A stretch of DNA of 64,000 bases. It comes from Mesostigma viride (taxonomy: Eukaryota; Streptophyta; Mesostigmatophyceae; Mesostigmatales; Mesostigmataceae). Every line of letters starts with the position of its first letter. Position 1 is the stretch's first letter. Below the pieces are notes generated by a model. The model was not told the DNA's origin, did no database searches, and saw only the letters and a list, made by a program, of their open reading frames with translations. Location of the stretch: positions 1,579,263-1,643,262 of the forward strand of contig RPFO01000310.1 of assembly GCA_009746045.1 (NCBI GenBank), given 5' to 3'. Shown in pieces: positions 41,691 to 56,456 of the stretch. The position numbers were made by a program, and so were the translations under genes.

Positions 41691-41868
41691 GGCGTAAAAC
41701 TCCAACCGACGTAAAAGTGTGGCTTGCAAAAGGCGCCAAATTTTGAGCAAGCAGGACTTGGGTCAAATTCGCCGATGCGACCTCTGGTGATCATGGCCGC
41801 AACTAGCCGACTGCAATCCTCGTGAAGAACGTCGCGGCTTGCGATTTCATTTCATAGGCACTATCATC

Positions 41869-45615
<3,747 letters not shown>

Positions 45616-45759
45616 TGAAAGGCAGTGATGGCTCGGTTTTTTATGGATTTGACCAAGCAAATTTTTTTCGCATTACTATGAGCCTAACTCCTGAACCTCG
45701 TGCTAGTGTAAAGGTGTTACGCGACTCGATCATTCTGTCTGCGGCACTGCGAGCTCTCT

Positions 45760-46665
45760 TATGCGGATCAAACCTGCGTCATTTGCCTGCGCCGCGCCAT
45801 CCCTGCTCAACAGCGGCGGCTTTGCGAGCTGCCCCGGTCCCAACAGCGGGGTTGGCGTCGTGCCCGCGCCTGGGCTCAGCCCCCCCCCAACGGCCGCCTT
45901 ACCGACTGCCCCGTGCGCAAGGTAATTGCTTGTTAGAAGAGACAGCCCCCTTGGGCCACGCGGCATGCCAACCTGACATCATTATGTTCATCGTGTGATG
46001 ATGCGTGGCGTTAGGTATGGAGTAAGGCACTTGGCTTTCGGACTAAGGCACCCATGTGGACCAAACCTGCGTCGTTTGCGTGCCTTTGCCTGCAGCGCAC
46101 TGTCCCCGCTCAGCAGCGAGCCTGGCACATCCGTGCCCGGCGCTGACAATCGCATCCCTGGCAGCCGCACCACCGGCAGCGGCTTTGCGAGCTGCCCCGG
46201 TCCCAACAGCGGGGCTGGCGTCGCGCCCGCGCCTGGGCTCAGCCCCCCCCAACGGCCGCCTTACCGACTGTCCCGTGCGCAAGGTAATTGCTTGTTAGAA
46301 GAGACAGCCCCCTTGGGCCACGCGGCATGCCAACCTGACATCATTATGTTCATCGTGTGATGATGCGTGGCGTTAGGTATGGAGTAAAGCACTTGGCTTT
46401 CGGACTAAGGCACCCATGTGGACCAAACCTGCGTCGTTTGCGTGCCTTTGCCTGCAGCGCACTGTCCCCGCTCAGCAGCGAGCCTGGCACATCCGTGCCC
46501 GGCGCTGACAATCGCATCCCTGGCAGCCGCACCAGCGGCAGCGGCTTTGCGAGCTGCCCCGGTCCCAACAGCGGGGCTGGCGTCGCGCCCGCGCCGGGGC
46601 TCAGCCCCCCCCAACGGCCGCCTTACTGACTGCCCCGTGCGCAAGGTAATTGCTTGTTAGAAGAA
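45760..46665 (+). repeat. 362-bp tandem repeat, about 2.5 units
   Basis: Units start TGATGATGCGTGGCGTTAGG at about 45,997 and 46,359 and are nearly identical. A shorter, more diverged unit precedes them (from about 45,760) and the last is truncated at about 46,662. The Pro/Ala-rich ORFs here derive from the repeat. Confidence 0.85.
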
Positions 46666-46960
46666 TGCGCGCATCATGTGTTGATGCGCCTCTCGATTAC
46701 ATGACCCCATGAAATTAGTTTGGTGTATAAATATACATATAATTTAATGTTGTATGCATCAAATAAGGGGTTAGTTAGCCTCTCACCGTCTCAAGTAACC
46801 CAGTGGGTGAACGGTTAATGGGTCGGCTACGGTTATTGGGTTGTTTTATAGGGTCCCGAGGTTAAGGTTGATAAACGTTGCTCGAACTCATTCCATGTTG
46901 TTTGCTGTCTCACTTAGTCTTGTTCACACACTACACTTGCTATTGTGTCTCATTGCACAG

Positions 46961-47492
46961 GGACGCTCCACGGGACATAGGAGGGGATTGCGATCTTGCC
47001 AAGAATATGCCGACGGGGCCTTGGGAATCCTGGGTCGCCGCTCGTGCCGCAATTCAATCATGGGCTGATCATGGTGAGCATGGAGCCTTCGCGTTATGCG
47101 CCCGCTACGTGGCTCAGAGCAGAACAGAGCGCCGGGAATTCTGGTGCGATGGTTGCGGTGTAGCTAATCATCAAGGCAAAAAACAGACAACATCCAAGAA
47201 GACGAATTGTGAGTGGCGAGTTGTGATTGCAAAGCGGAAGGATGGGATGTTTTATGTCACAAAATACCCATTGCCCGTGACAAGCCTAAAGCCAGGGCAC
47301 CTTCCCACTGGCCACAATCATGAGCTAAGACGTCCCGGGACCATTGCTGCTCTCTTGGACCCCATGCTTCGAAAGCTGCCTGATGAGGTGAAGGCAAGGA
47401 TATTGTTGTGCAGGAAGAGCGGGGTCGACCTGCCAACAATCCTGACAATGATCGATAAGGAATTTGGGGAAAACCGCACGAGCATGAATTAA
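46961..47492 (+). CDS. FAR1/MULE-type DNA-binding domain exon
   Basis: The open frame follows a TTGCACAG acceptor; the first ATG in it is at 47,007. Features: WESWVAARAAIQSWADHGEH, FWCDGCGVANHQGKK, TSKKTNCEWRVVIAKR, a MFYVTKYPL strand and GHNHEL. The C..C...C...H-x-H arrangement ending in HNHEL is the FAR1/WRKY-GCM1 zinc domain found at the N-terminus of Mutator-like transposases and their domesticated relatives. It stops at 47,492 without a transposase core, so it is a truncated MULE, a domesticated fragment, or one exon of a longer gene (possibly of the gene ending at 45,615). Confidence 0.65.
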
Positions 47493-47935
47493 TGGATTAA
47501 AATATTTACTCATATAATTTTAACACCTAAAAAGTGATTTCAGTCGTCGCATGCAATGTTGGGCTACCACCTCTTTTGTTTTGGAATTTTGGCACAGTAT
47601 CGAGAAAGAGGTAATTCCAAAGTTTGCCAATGACTGCATGGTCTCGGAGCTAAACCAAGAGTTGTGTGTACGACCCTCATTTGTCGTGGCATGATCCACG
47701 TAGGGTCTGAGTACAAGGCTAACCAGGACAGTCATAATGCGTACACTCTATGCTCCTAGTACTTGTTGATATTGACATATTCTCCAGATTTCTGGCCTGC
47801 GCCGGTAGTCGCTTTGATATTGCATTCATTATGCTCACGTGATGCATGTCACGATAATATTATACTGTCTAACGTATTAGTTGCATTGAATTGAAACGTT
47901 ACTCCGTTGGGAGATCACGTAACACATGTCCGGTA
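47493..47935. other. No gene recognised
   Basis: Includes CTCCAGATTTCTGGCCTGCG (47,786), a dispersed phrase also seen near 7,490 and 17,650, and CTCCGTTGGGAG near 47,901. Confidence 0.4.
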
Positions 47936-47939
47936 GTCT

Positions 47940-48185
47940 GTAATATTAAGGCAGATGGTGCGCAAGGATAGATGGCAAGTAGTGATGAAGGAGACCACCC
48001 CCAAGTCTGTGGGGGCTCCGCGTGTGACCAAGTATGGCATTCATAGCGATTCGGGCCGCGGTGCCCACACCCCTGTAACTAGGACCTAGATAGCTTATAC
48101 CATCCATTCCATCCCATGTTCCCCTCCCACTGAGGACTTATGCTCACGTGACGCAGTCACGTGTCTATTAATTAATTAATTAATG
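47940..48185 (+). mobile_element. LINE 3' end fragment
   Basis: Matches 8545-8790 and the minus-strand LINE at 15.2-15.5 kb: AGATGGTGCGCAAGGATAGA to CTCACGTGACGCAGTCACGTG and a (TTAA)n tail at about 48,167-48,184. 5'-truncated. A second, decayed tail follows to about 48,350. Confidence 0.75.
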
Positions 48186-48189
48186 TCCG

Positions 48190-48845
48190 GTAGGGGCACC
48201 TCGGGTAACCCGCTACGGTCGGCACAGTGCCACCGGCCGCGGGGCCCACAATCCTGCTACCCGTGCTTAGATAGTTTCTTTCGCATGTCATCCATTCCCT
48301 TCATGAGGATACTGCTCACGCAGTCACGTGGTATTAATTAATTAATTAAATGTCCGTGAGAGGGGGTACATGGTCTATAAGCGTGCTAAGCAACAACCTG
48401 CAAATGATGTAAACTTAATAATGCTCACGTGATGTTTGTTAATTATAATATTGATAATTGTCTCTTGTTCACGTGGTGCAGTCACGTTCTTATCGCACGC
48501 AATTGATAGCACTGTTACGAGTTAACCCACCTCTATGTGAGAACCTGTACGTCTCCACCGTTGGCACTCGAATGGTACCTATCACCACTAAAGATGATTT
48601 AGAGGAATCGTTCGCGACAGCTAGATTGCAATGAAGCTTGATACATGTTCAGCTGCAATAAAACACATTTCCCAATTAACACAAGCAACAGCTATTGTGT
48701 GGGTCGACAACAACCAACTAACTATGAGCCCAACTCGAACGTATCGACGTTGGCTAGACTGCCATTATTGTTCTCACGACAGACCATACATTGAGGTGCT
48801 CACAGAACGCTGGCACCAAGGGCAGAGGACATACAGGTAAAAACC
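48190..48845. other. No confident gene
   Basis: Decayed LINE tails (CACGTGGTATTAATTAATTA near 48,325) and a 69-codon ORF (48,631-48,840) without recognisable features. Confidence 0.4.
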
Positions 48846-49660
48846 ATGACATGAGTAGGAACGGGCATGGCATGACTAGGAACGTGTACAGCATGACTAG
48901 GAACGGGTATGGCATGACTAGGAAGTAGGAACAGGTATGGCATGACTAGGAAAGAGCATGGCATGACTAGGAACGGGCATGGCATGACTAGGAACGGGTG
49001 TGGCATGACTAGGAACGTGTACAACATGACTAGGAACGGGTATGGCATGACTAGGAATGAGTATGTCATGACTCGGAACGGGTATGGCATGACTCGGAAC
49101 GACCATGGCATGACTAGGAACGGGTACAGCATGACTAGGAACGGGTATGGCATGACTAGGAATGAGTATGTCATGACTCGGAACGGGTATGGCATGACTC
49201 GGAACGACCATGGCATGACTAGGAACGGGTATGGCATGACTAGGAACGGGTGTGGCATGACTAGGAGCGTGTACAGCATGACTAGGAACGGGTATGGCAT
49301 GACTAGGAACGGGTATGGCATGACTAGGAACGGGTATGGCATGACTAGGAACGGGCATGGCATGACTAGGAACGGGTGTGGCATGACTAGGAACGGGCAT
49401 GGCATGACTAGGAACGGCCATGGCATGACTAGGAACGGGCATGGCATGACTAGGAACGGGTATGGCATGACTAGGAACGGGTATGGCATGACTAGGAACG
49501 GGTATGGCATGACTAGGAACGGGCATGGCATGACTAGTAACGAGTATGGCATGACTAGGAACGGGCATGGCATGACTAGGAACGGGTATGGCATGACTCG
49601 GAACGACCATGGCATGACTAGGAACGGCCATGGCATGACTAGGAACGGGTATGGCATGAC
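48846..49660 (+). repeat. 21-bp minisatellite, about 39 units
   Basis: Unit ATGACTAGGAACGGGTATGGC with variation at a few positions (GGGCATGG, GGGTGTGG, GACCATGG, GAGTATGT). Because 21 is a multiple of three, all plus and minus frames without a stop stay open, giving repeats of MTRNGYG and HAIPVPS. Confidence 0.95.
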
Positions 49661-50103
49661 GTGGCCCACGCGCATGTGCGCCCATAATGGCCCCCATGGA
49701 TGATGCTTTCAGTATTTAGCCGCGCCCAGCCTACAATGGGACCTCCCATGGATGATGCATTAAGAATTTAGCCATGCGATGCCTATGCAGGGAGTTACTC
49801 TCTGCTGAGATGCCATGTGTACACCAGCTATAGCCTAGCCACATACCCTCCACCCCATATGTCATGCAGGCCTTCTAGGCCCTCTCCTCAAGCCCCCCCT
49901 GGGTGCCTGTGCTTGTTAAGGAGGCATGAACCATCATGGCGGTGCAGGTGCACCTTGTGCACCCAGAGCAGGTGACAGTTGTACATCCTCCACCTGCAGG
50001 TTGTAGCCCTGATTGTATTACAAACCCATAGATGCCCCTTTCTCAGGGCTATGTGTTACATATGCTCCCAACGGAGCTATCATTTTAATTAATTAATTAA
50101 TTA
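49661..50103 (+). mobile_element. 5'-truncated LINE-like tail inserted in the minisatellite
   Basis: 443 bp related to the tails at 10.7-11.1 and 14.05-14.5 kb (GTGGCCCACGCGCATGTGCG to CTCCCAACGGAGC), ending in (TTAA)n. It is flanked by a 10-bp duplication ATGGCATGAC (49,651-49,660 and 50,104-50,113), consistent with target-primed reverse transcription. Confidence 0.85.
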
Positions 50104-50212
50104 ATGGCATGACTAGGAACGGGAGTGACATGACTAGGAACGACCATGGCATGACTCGGAACGACCATGGCATGACTAGGAAGGAGCATGGCATGACTAG
50201 GAACGGGTATGG
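50104..50212 (+). repeat. 21-bp minisatellite, distal part
   Basis: Five further units continuing the array interrupted by the LINE tail. Confidence 0.9.
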
Positions 50213-50954
50213 CGGCCAAGCACGTGGGCGGGTTCGTGCTATTCGTACCGTTGATGCTGAAGAGTCACAGGTATCGTTGGAACGGAACGGTCCAGGGGTC
50301 GCAGGCGGTTCTTCCCGGGACTGATCTTCCAGCGCTGCAAGAAAATCACGAACATGTCCCTGGTTGGGTAAAGAAAGCAGGCAAACCCCGACCGGCCGAC
50401 CGCGTCCCCACCGTGCATGTACCTTGGTAAGACGTACGTAAGGTTCTGTGGGCTGAACTGACCGCGCTTCAAGAATATGACGATTTGAAGCCACTATGAA
50501 GGTATATGCAAACCATGTCGGCGTCATCCGCTCGACCCCTCTTACTCAGATATAGTTGGATATGCAGCATAAAAAGCAACGGGGAGAAATTGTCAATGAC
50601 TATGATCCCCCAACTGTGGGTGTTAGGAAATAGAAAAAGCATGGCAGGCATAGCTTGCGTGCAACATTGGGGGTCGGAAATTCTAGTCGGGGGGGTCAGT
50701 GGACTCCAACGTGGACTCGAGACTCAGATTGATTGATTATTGAGGGTAAACTGCACGACTACAGGCTCTTTGCGCGCGCCACATGTTAAGTAATCATGCC
50801 ATCAGCTGCCATTTTGAACGCATCATAAGGAAACCCGTCGGGTTAAAAACTAAGATCTAAACGGCCATCACCACTCGCATCGACGACGAAATTCGGCTAA
50901 GTCCAAAGGCAGCCGATACGATTTACGTCGTTTGCAGTTTTACGCGCCAGCCTT
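50213..50954. other. No gene recognised
   Basis: Short ORFs only. Nothing else supported. Confidence 0.4.
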
Positions 50955-51240
50955 GCGCACGCTGCCGCGCCGCGCCCAGCCACGATGCACTCCCAGCCTT
51001 GCGCACTCCCAGCCTCGCGCACTCCCCAGCCTTGCGCACGCCAGCCTTGCGCACGCTGCGCCGCGCCCAGCCTTGTGCATCGTCTGAAGAAATCAGTGTC
51101 TGATGTTTACAAAAAACAGTGCGAAGTACATTTCATGAAATGCCGAGGTAGCCATGTCTTCTTGCTTGCAAAATTGTGGCTGTTTGTGCGATTAGTGTCA
51201 AGGTCAGGTGCACATTGAGCTATCCGGACTAGTGGCCGAC
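50955..51240 (+). promoter_or_regulatory. Upstream region with GCGCAAGGCTGGG-type repeats
   Basis: Several CCAGCCTTGCGCAC units, then a leader containing CTGAAGAAATCAGTGTCTGA and ending at the ATG at 51,241. It is preserved in the inverted copy at 41.1-41.7 kb. Probably promoter and 5' UTR. Confidence 0.5.
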
Positions 51241-51865
51241 ATGGCGGTCGAAACGGAAGGTGTGCTATGGCTTTGCTGGGACATAATCGTGGCTATCTGC
51301 TTCCTGGCTTTCGCTATCATGGTGATGGGACACCATGGGAAGCGCAAGTTCGCAGCCATAGTGCTAAGCGGCAGCACCCATGCCGGCAGCCTAGTGACCG
51401 ACGAGACGTTCGACTGTAAGTGCGGCCACGAGTGCATGAAGCCCATTAGATTATCACATCTCCAGGCATTGCGAAGCGCCTGGTTTTCGCCCGGGCGGAA
51501 GCAAGAGGACAGGAAGGCGGCGATAAAGCAGCAGCTGCACCAGGGGGGGTACGACGCCATAACCACGATGTCGTCATCTACTCGTCACAAGTTCGTTCAT
51601 GGCGCTGGTTTTCGGTTCGTTCTCGACGGGGGAGTCAAGGATATGAACATAGGGTTTGTGACCCCTTTTCACTTTCGCGTTTCACTTTCGAGGCGGCCTT
51701 CAGGCACTGCCTGAAAATTAGCAACCACGTTTGGAACTCTTCGGACCACCTGTGAAACTAATCACATTTGATGATGTGCTGGCGGGCCTGGGCATCGCAT
51801 TTGAGCATTACTTCGAGCAGGGCTCAACAAGCTCGATTCGCCAACTCAACCCGAAGAAGCCCTAA
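51241..51865 (+). CDS. Probable spliced gene, transmembrane N-terminus
   Basis: ATG 51,241 opens MAVETEGVLWLCWD followed by IIVAICFLAFAIMVMGHHGKRK, a likely single membrane span with a basic flank. A Cys-rich part follows (FDCKCGHECMKPIRLSHLQA), then RSAWFSPGRKQEDRKAAIKQ and FVHGAGFRFVLDGG. Frame 1 ends at 51,714. A second coding-like stretch in frame 2 (LELFGPPVKLITFDDVLAGL, IAFEHYFEQGSTSSIRQLN) stops at 51,865, so at least one intron or frameshift lies near 51,650-51,730. Its 5' end is duplicated at 41.1 kb. No family recognised. Confidence 0.5.
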
Positions 51866-52239
51866 GCTGCGGTAAGACATATATTTGTGTGGATGGCTCT
51901 TGATATCATGCTGAATTTCTAGTCTTCTCTAGGTGGACAGTTCATGTGCAGCCATACAGGTCATCCATGTGTGTTTTAACCATGTTGCATGTGCCACAGA
52001 TATTATGAGCAGTATTTACTAAGTGTGCTGGAGTCGTTGTTGCATGCTTGTTGTATTTCACAGTTCACGCCTGCATGAACGCATCGTTGATACTAATGAT
52101 TATTCATATTGCATGACTGTTCTATTGGGGACGCCGCGCTTGATGTCACAACGTGGCCGAAAGGGTGCATCCACCGCTGACGGCCGGTGGGTGAAATCGA
52201 TGGACGCATTTCCGAAGAAGCCAGCCGCGGGCCACACCC

Positions 52240-52480
52240 ATGGCGCGGGCGGGGCGCGGGCGGGGGCGGGGGCGGGGGAGAAGGCGCGGGTGCGGGCGCG
52301 GGCGCCACCCAAGACGCGGGCGCGGGCGCGGGCCCGGGCGGGGGCGGGGGCGGGGGCGCAGGCGCCGGCGCGGGTGCGGGCGCGGGCGCCACCCAAGGCG
52401 CGCGCGCGGGCGCGGGCGGGGGTGGGGGCGCAGGCGCCGGCGCGGGTGCGGGCGCGGGCGCCACCGCCGACTTGGATGAT
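52240..52480 (+). repeat. GCGGGC-rich coding-like microsatellite
   Basis: GGGGGC/GCGGGC-type repeats encoding Gly-Ala, Arg-Gly or Arg-Ala runs depending on frame. It separates three short coding-like stretches that each lie in a different frame. Confidence 0.85.
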
Positions 52481-52557
52481 GAGCCAGCAACCGAAGCCGA
52501 GAGGGAGAGGCACCGCTCTTCGAAGGTGTTCGATCTCGAAGTGTTTTGGGGCCGGAT

Positions 52558-53901
52558 ATGACCGTGTATGTCCGCTGGCGCCTAGCCGCATCGGAGACGT
52601 TGGTAAATGCACCGGTGAACAAGTGGCAGCCCACAGGGCCTAATGGCGAGGCTTGTGACGGGGTCACGCCCATTGGGTACACCCCGCAGGGAGATCCTGT
52701 CTATGGGTGCCTCCTCATAGAGCGTGGCAAGGCCCCCAAAGGAAGTCCTGGTCTAGTGCCGCTTTTTGAATGGGACGAGGGCGGTGCCAGGAGATGTACC
52801 TGCGCTAGCCTTCACAGCCTTTTTCCTGACATCGTCGCCGCTGAGAAGCAGCAGTTGCTGGACGGATGGATTGAGCAGGTGCCAAAGTCCGTGGAGGATG
52901 TGCGTGCCAACAACGAGAATCTGTTCGACATCATGGAGCAAAAGCTCAAAGAGAAGCGTGAACTGCAAGCGAACAAGGCGGTACCCTTACCGCTGCGATC
53001 TGCAGGCGACCAGTCGGTTGCGCGGGCAACACGAGCACTGAGGCTGCCCATAAAACAAGTAATCTCACACGTCGCTTGCCCTGCCCGCGAGATTCAAGCG
53101 CAGATCAACCGCGCATGTGCGCCCGCTGCGCGAGGGAGCACATCAACGGCAACGCCCGCTTTGCGCACACTGATTTCCGGCAGGCACACCTTCAAGGTGA
53201 ATGGAAGCCTCATACGACGCAGCGACCTACTCGTTGTTAAGCGGCCAGCCGTCACCTGCGGGCAGGGAATGCCGTGGGCACCACACATGCTGGTGAAGGT
53301 CCTTGATCTGGAAGGCGATCGCACGGAGCGTGACAGCATTGTCGCCTCTCCTTACTACGCACCGTCGTGGACGGGCCAGTTTTCTAGAGTGACATTAGGT
53401 GGCGGCAGCGCAGGGATGACGGTCCCCATTTCTGATGTACACCTGCAGCACTGGACAGTGGGCGGTACGGCAGAGGTGCACCAGCCTGAGCTGATCAGTA
53501 CCGGCAAACTGTCAGCTGCCACGGTGGCGGCGTTGAAAGAGCACCCGCAGATTGACTTTGAGCATTACAAGACTGCCACCGCCGCCAGGGCAGCAGCAAA
53601 GGATGACTGCAATGCCTACTTTGCCGAGCATGGAGCACGTGCGCTTATCGGGATGCGCCTGTGTGCCCTGTTTCCGGGGATAGCGAGGAAGAGGGAGCGC
53701 TTCCATGGCTGGGTCACTAAGGTTCAGGAAAGGGGAGGTCACCTGCTCATCAAGGCGATGTGGGCTGATGGGCAGTATGAGGACTATCATGCCCTGGCGG
53801 AGGTGACGCAGTTCGTGTGCGGCTGCCCACACCCAGTCGAGGCATTTGGCCGCGCTCGCTTCTTTCCACAGGAGCTAGGCTGGCACCGTGAACGCAGGTG
53901 A
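52558..53901 (+). CDS. Hypothetical protein, ~448 aa
   Basis: First ATG 52,558; the frame is open slightly upstream. An adjoining frame-2 stretch (DDEPATEAERERHRSSKVFD) ends at the same point across a TTTTGGGG run, so the true protein may start further upstream. Features: GYTPQGDPVYGCLLIERGKA, a Lys/Glu-rich helix (NLFDIMEQKLKEKRELQANK), a basic segment, and a C-terminal GWVTKVQERGGHLLIKAMWA-DGQYEDY stretch that could be a small beta-barrel. An acidic Glu/Gly tail follows in another frame (53,940-54,130). No family recognised. Its composition differs from the nearby retroelements, and it may be one gene with the exons at 51.2 kb. Confidence 0.5.
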   Translation: MTVYVRWRLAASETLVNAPVNKWQPTGPNGEACDGVTPIGYTPQGDPVYGCLLIERGKAPKGSPGLVPLFEWDEGGARRCTCASLHSLFPDIVAAEKQQLLDGWIEQVPKSVEDVRANNENLFDIMEQKLKEKRELQANKAVPLPLRSAGDQSVARATRALRLPIKQVISHVACPAREIQAQINRACAPAARGSTSTATPALRTLISGRHTFKVNGSLIRRSDLLVVKRPAVTCGQGMPWAPHMLVKVLDLEGDRTERDSIVASPYYAPSWTGQFSRVTLGGGSAGMTVPISDVHLQHWTVGGTAEVHQPELISTGKLSAATVAALKEHPQIDFEHYKTATAARAAAKDDCNAYFAEHGARALIGMRLCALFPGIARKRERFHGWVTKVQERGGHLLIKAMWADGQYEDYHALAEVTQFVCGCPHPVEAFGRARFFPQELGWHRERR

Positions 53902-53939
53902 TGGCACCCACATAGACGATGCCGTCCCTGCTGTGCACA

Positions 53940-54110
53940 GTGACAGTGAAGGCGGGGAGGAGGAGGAAGAGGGAGAGAAAGAGGGGGAGAAAGAGGGGGA
54001 GGAGGAGGGGGAGGAGGAGGGAGAGGGGGAGGGAGAGGGGGAGGGAGAATGGGAGGGGGAGGGGGAGGAGGAAGAGGGAGAGGGAGAGGGAGAGGAGGAT
54101 GCGGAATGGG
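53940..54110 (+). repeat. GAGGGG-type purine-rich repeat
   Basis: GGGGGAGGAGGAG-type repeats. Frame 2 (53,888-54,133) encodes an acidic Glu/Gly stretch ending EPGMTGR and a stop, possibly the C-terminus of the preceding gene after splicing. Confidence 0.8.
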
Positions 54111-54133
54111 AGCCGGGGATGACTGGTAGATGA

Positions 54134-54554
54134 GACGGTGCCATCTACCGGCGCATGGAATGAAGTGGTAGACAAGTTTACTCATGGTTGTCGGCAAGTA
54201 GAGCATGCACGCCTGGCCTAGCTGAATTTAAATCAATGAGTTGAGTTTGGAGAGGCTGCATTTTGCTTGGATGAAGAATGTGTTAGCATGGCCAAACTTT
54301 TATGGCTTGTAGCCAAATCCTCTTGGGGTATGTGCACAGTGTACTAGCGGTGTTGTGCAATTGCGAGGATTCCTGTCTTGTAGCGATGTGGCCTCTCACC
54401 CTGCAGCCTGGTAGATGTGTTGGCATGCAGCCACCCATCATTGGTCATCCGATCTGGTGTGATTTGCATTTGCACACCTTGTATTAAGGCCATGATATGA
54501 TGATGTCTTGTTATTTTTAATGTGTATATGCGAAAAGAGGCATAATATGCTTGT
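54134..54554. other. Downstream flank, no gene recognised
   Basis: Possible 3' UTR of the preceding gene; no other signal. Confidence 0.4.
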
Positions 54555-55265
54555 ATATAGTGCTAGCAAATGTCACTACCTTTACCTATGCCTGACCTTA
54601 CAAGTTGAGGATGGTCTAATGTAGTGGCAAACAGGTTATTTACAACAATTCACAGTTTTCTGACATAGTTTGAGGCAACTATACTTACCAAAATGCTTGA
54701 AAAAGGCAAAAATTGCACCATTTATGCTAGCAAACGTCACTATTTTGAGATCAAACTGGGCCCAAACTTGGCCCATGGTCTAATCTAGTGGTGTTTAGGT
54801 TGCTTCCAACATTTCATAGCTTTCTGACATAGTTTGATATTGTTTAGTAGCTTACACTGAGCAAAATGCTTGAAAATGGCAACAAATGCACCATTTATGC
54901 TAGCAAACGTCACTATTTTGACGTCAGACTGAGCCCAAACTTGGCCCATGGTCTAATCTAGTGGTGTTTAGGTTGCTTCCAATATTTCATAGCTTTATGA
55001 CGTAGTTTGATATTGTTTAGTAGCTTACACTGAGCAAAATGCTTGAAAATGGCAAAAAATGCAGTATTTATGCTAGCAAACGTCACTATTTTGAGTTCAG
55101 ATTGACCCCAAACTTTGTGCATGGTCTATTCTAGTGGTAATTAGGTTGCTTGCAAATATCCATGATGGTTTGACGTGATTTAGTACTGTTTCCTATTTAT
55201 TACTATTTAATTTAACAAAAAATGACAAAAATGTACCTTTATTGCTAGCAAATGTCACCAAGATG
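54555..55265 (+). repeat. ~175-bp satellite, four to five units
   Basis: Units share TTTATGCTAGCAAACGTCAC (about 54,562, 54,724, 54,896, 55,071 and 55,240), GGCCCATGGTCTAATCTAGT and GAGCAAAATGCTTGAAAA. The middle units are most alike and the outer ones more diverged, as expected for an array maintained by unequal exchange. Confidence 0.9.
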
Positions 55266-56456
55266 ACGTCCGATCGATACCAAACTTTGTACGAGGTCTA
55301 TTTTGGTTGCAAACATCATGCATGACAATTTTCAGCATAAAAAGACAAACTTCGGTACGAAGTACATTTTGCGTGCTGGAGTACATTCTTAAAGGCTGGT
55401 AGGGATCCACGTGAACCATAACCAACGCCGCCCACCCCGGCATCCGGGGCAACCAACCATTTGTCCACTCAACCATAACTGACACTGTTGCACCGACCAC
55501 CGACAAGCCCGCCTACGTACCAGGCATAGGCAAGCCACCAACGCAACCCAAGCATCCCCACCCCTCACACGAACCTGTGACCTACATGTACGCACGAGCT
55601 ACCCACATTGACAACTACGTCCCACAACTCTACGTCTCCATGTCCCAGTGCCCCGATAGTACCACCGATACTAACTATATCCGGCCCTCGGCCACTATAG
55701 ATTCTCTGCTGCCCTTGGGCGGCGTGGGACACAACAACAACAACAACAACAACGTCCCACAACTACTTCATATTCAACCCCTAACAAGGTCCCCCAATAA
55801 TTAATTAATTAACACGTGACTGCGTCCACCATGACAAGGTCCCCCATGACACCCGCCAAAGGGGGGGGGGGGGTCCCCTCCCAGTTATTCTAGGGCTTCA
55901 GGCCTAGACTATCAGTACACGTGGCGTTGACCCCGTCTCCCAAGTGGGATACGGACATGGACGGTGGTGTAGTACACTGGACATATCTCTACTAGGGTTT
56001 AGATCCGCACGTGCCATATTGGGCACGTGGGTGCTAGATATTATAGCACTGAGATATGTAGGGCACACGCACGTGGGTATTCACGTGGTAGGGTTTATGA
56101 GCTGTGATGCAGACCACAAGGTGGCTGCAGTGCTAGTCCTGTACGGAGGTCCTAGGGGAGGTCCAGGACCGTCCACGTAGTGCTGCTACTAGGCAGTCGT
56201 TGCCTGTGGGCATCGTATCAGTCCTAGCTGGAGTAGATCTAGCTGGACGGAGTCAGCACCTCATTGGTTAGCACTAGTGCAGGATAGCCAGGTTACCCTA
56301 ACCTACGTGCCCATGCAATCCAGCTTGGCAAGCTTGCATGGATTGATATTATGCCAGCCATTGCATAATCCAACACACGTTCGCTTTCATCGCACAAGTG
56401 CATTAACTTGCATTAATAAAAACTCTCACGTTTTTATACTTCACTATCATCCTACA
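55266..56456. other. Flank and possible 5' LTR of Copia element
   Basis: Contains an (AAC)8-type run (about 55,731-55,754), a LINE tail remnant (TTAATTAATTAACACGTGAC at about 55,801) and a 12-G run (about 55,861). A 5' LTR should lie in the last ~600 bp, but it cannot be delimited because the 3' LTR is not fully in the window. Confidence 0.4.

Noticed and set aside
45760-46665. Repeated Pro/Ala-rich ORFs
   Set aside because: They repeat with the 362-bp tandem unit and have no upstream gene context.
48846-49660. CRISPR-like array
   Set aside because: Units are contiguous 21-mers without distinct spacers, in eukaryotic DNA.
48800-49703. ORFs of 250-290 codons repeating MTRNGYG or HAIPVPS
   Set aside because: Products of a 21-bp minisatellite with a length divisible by three.
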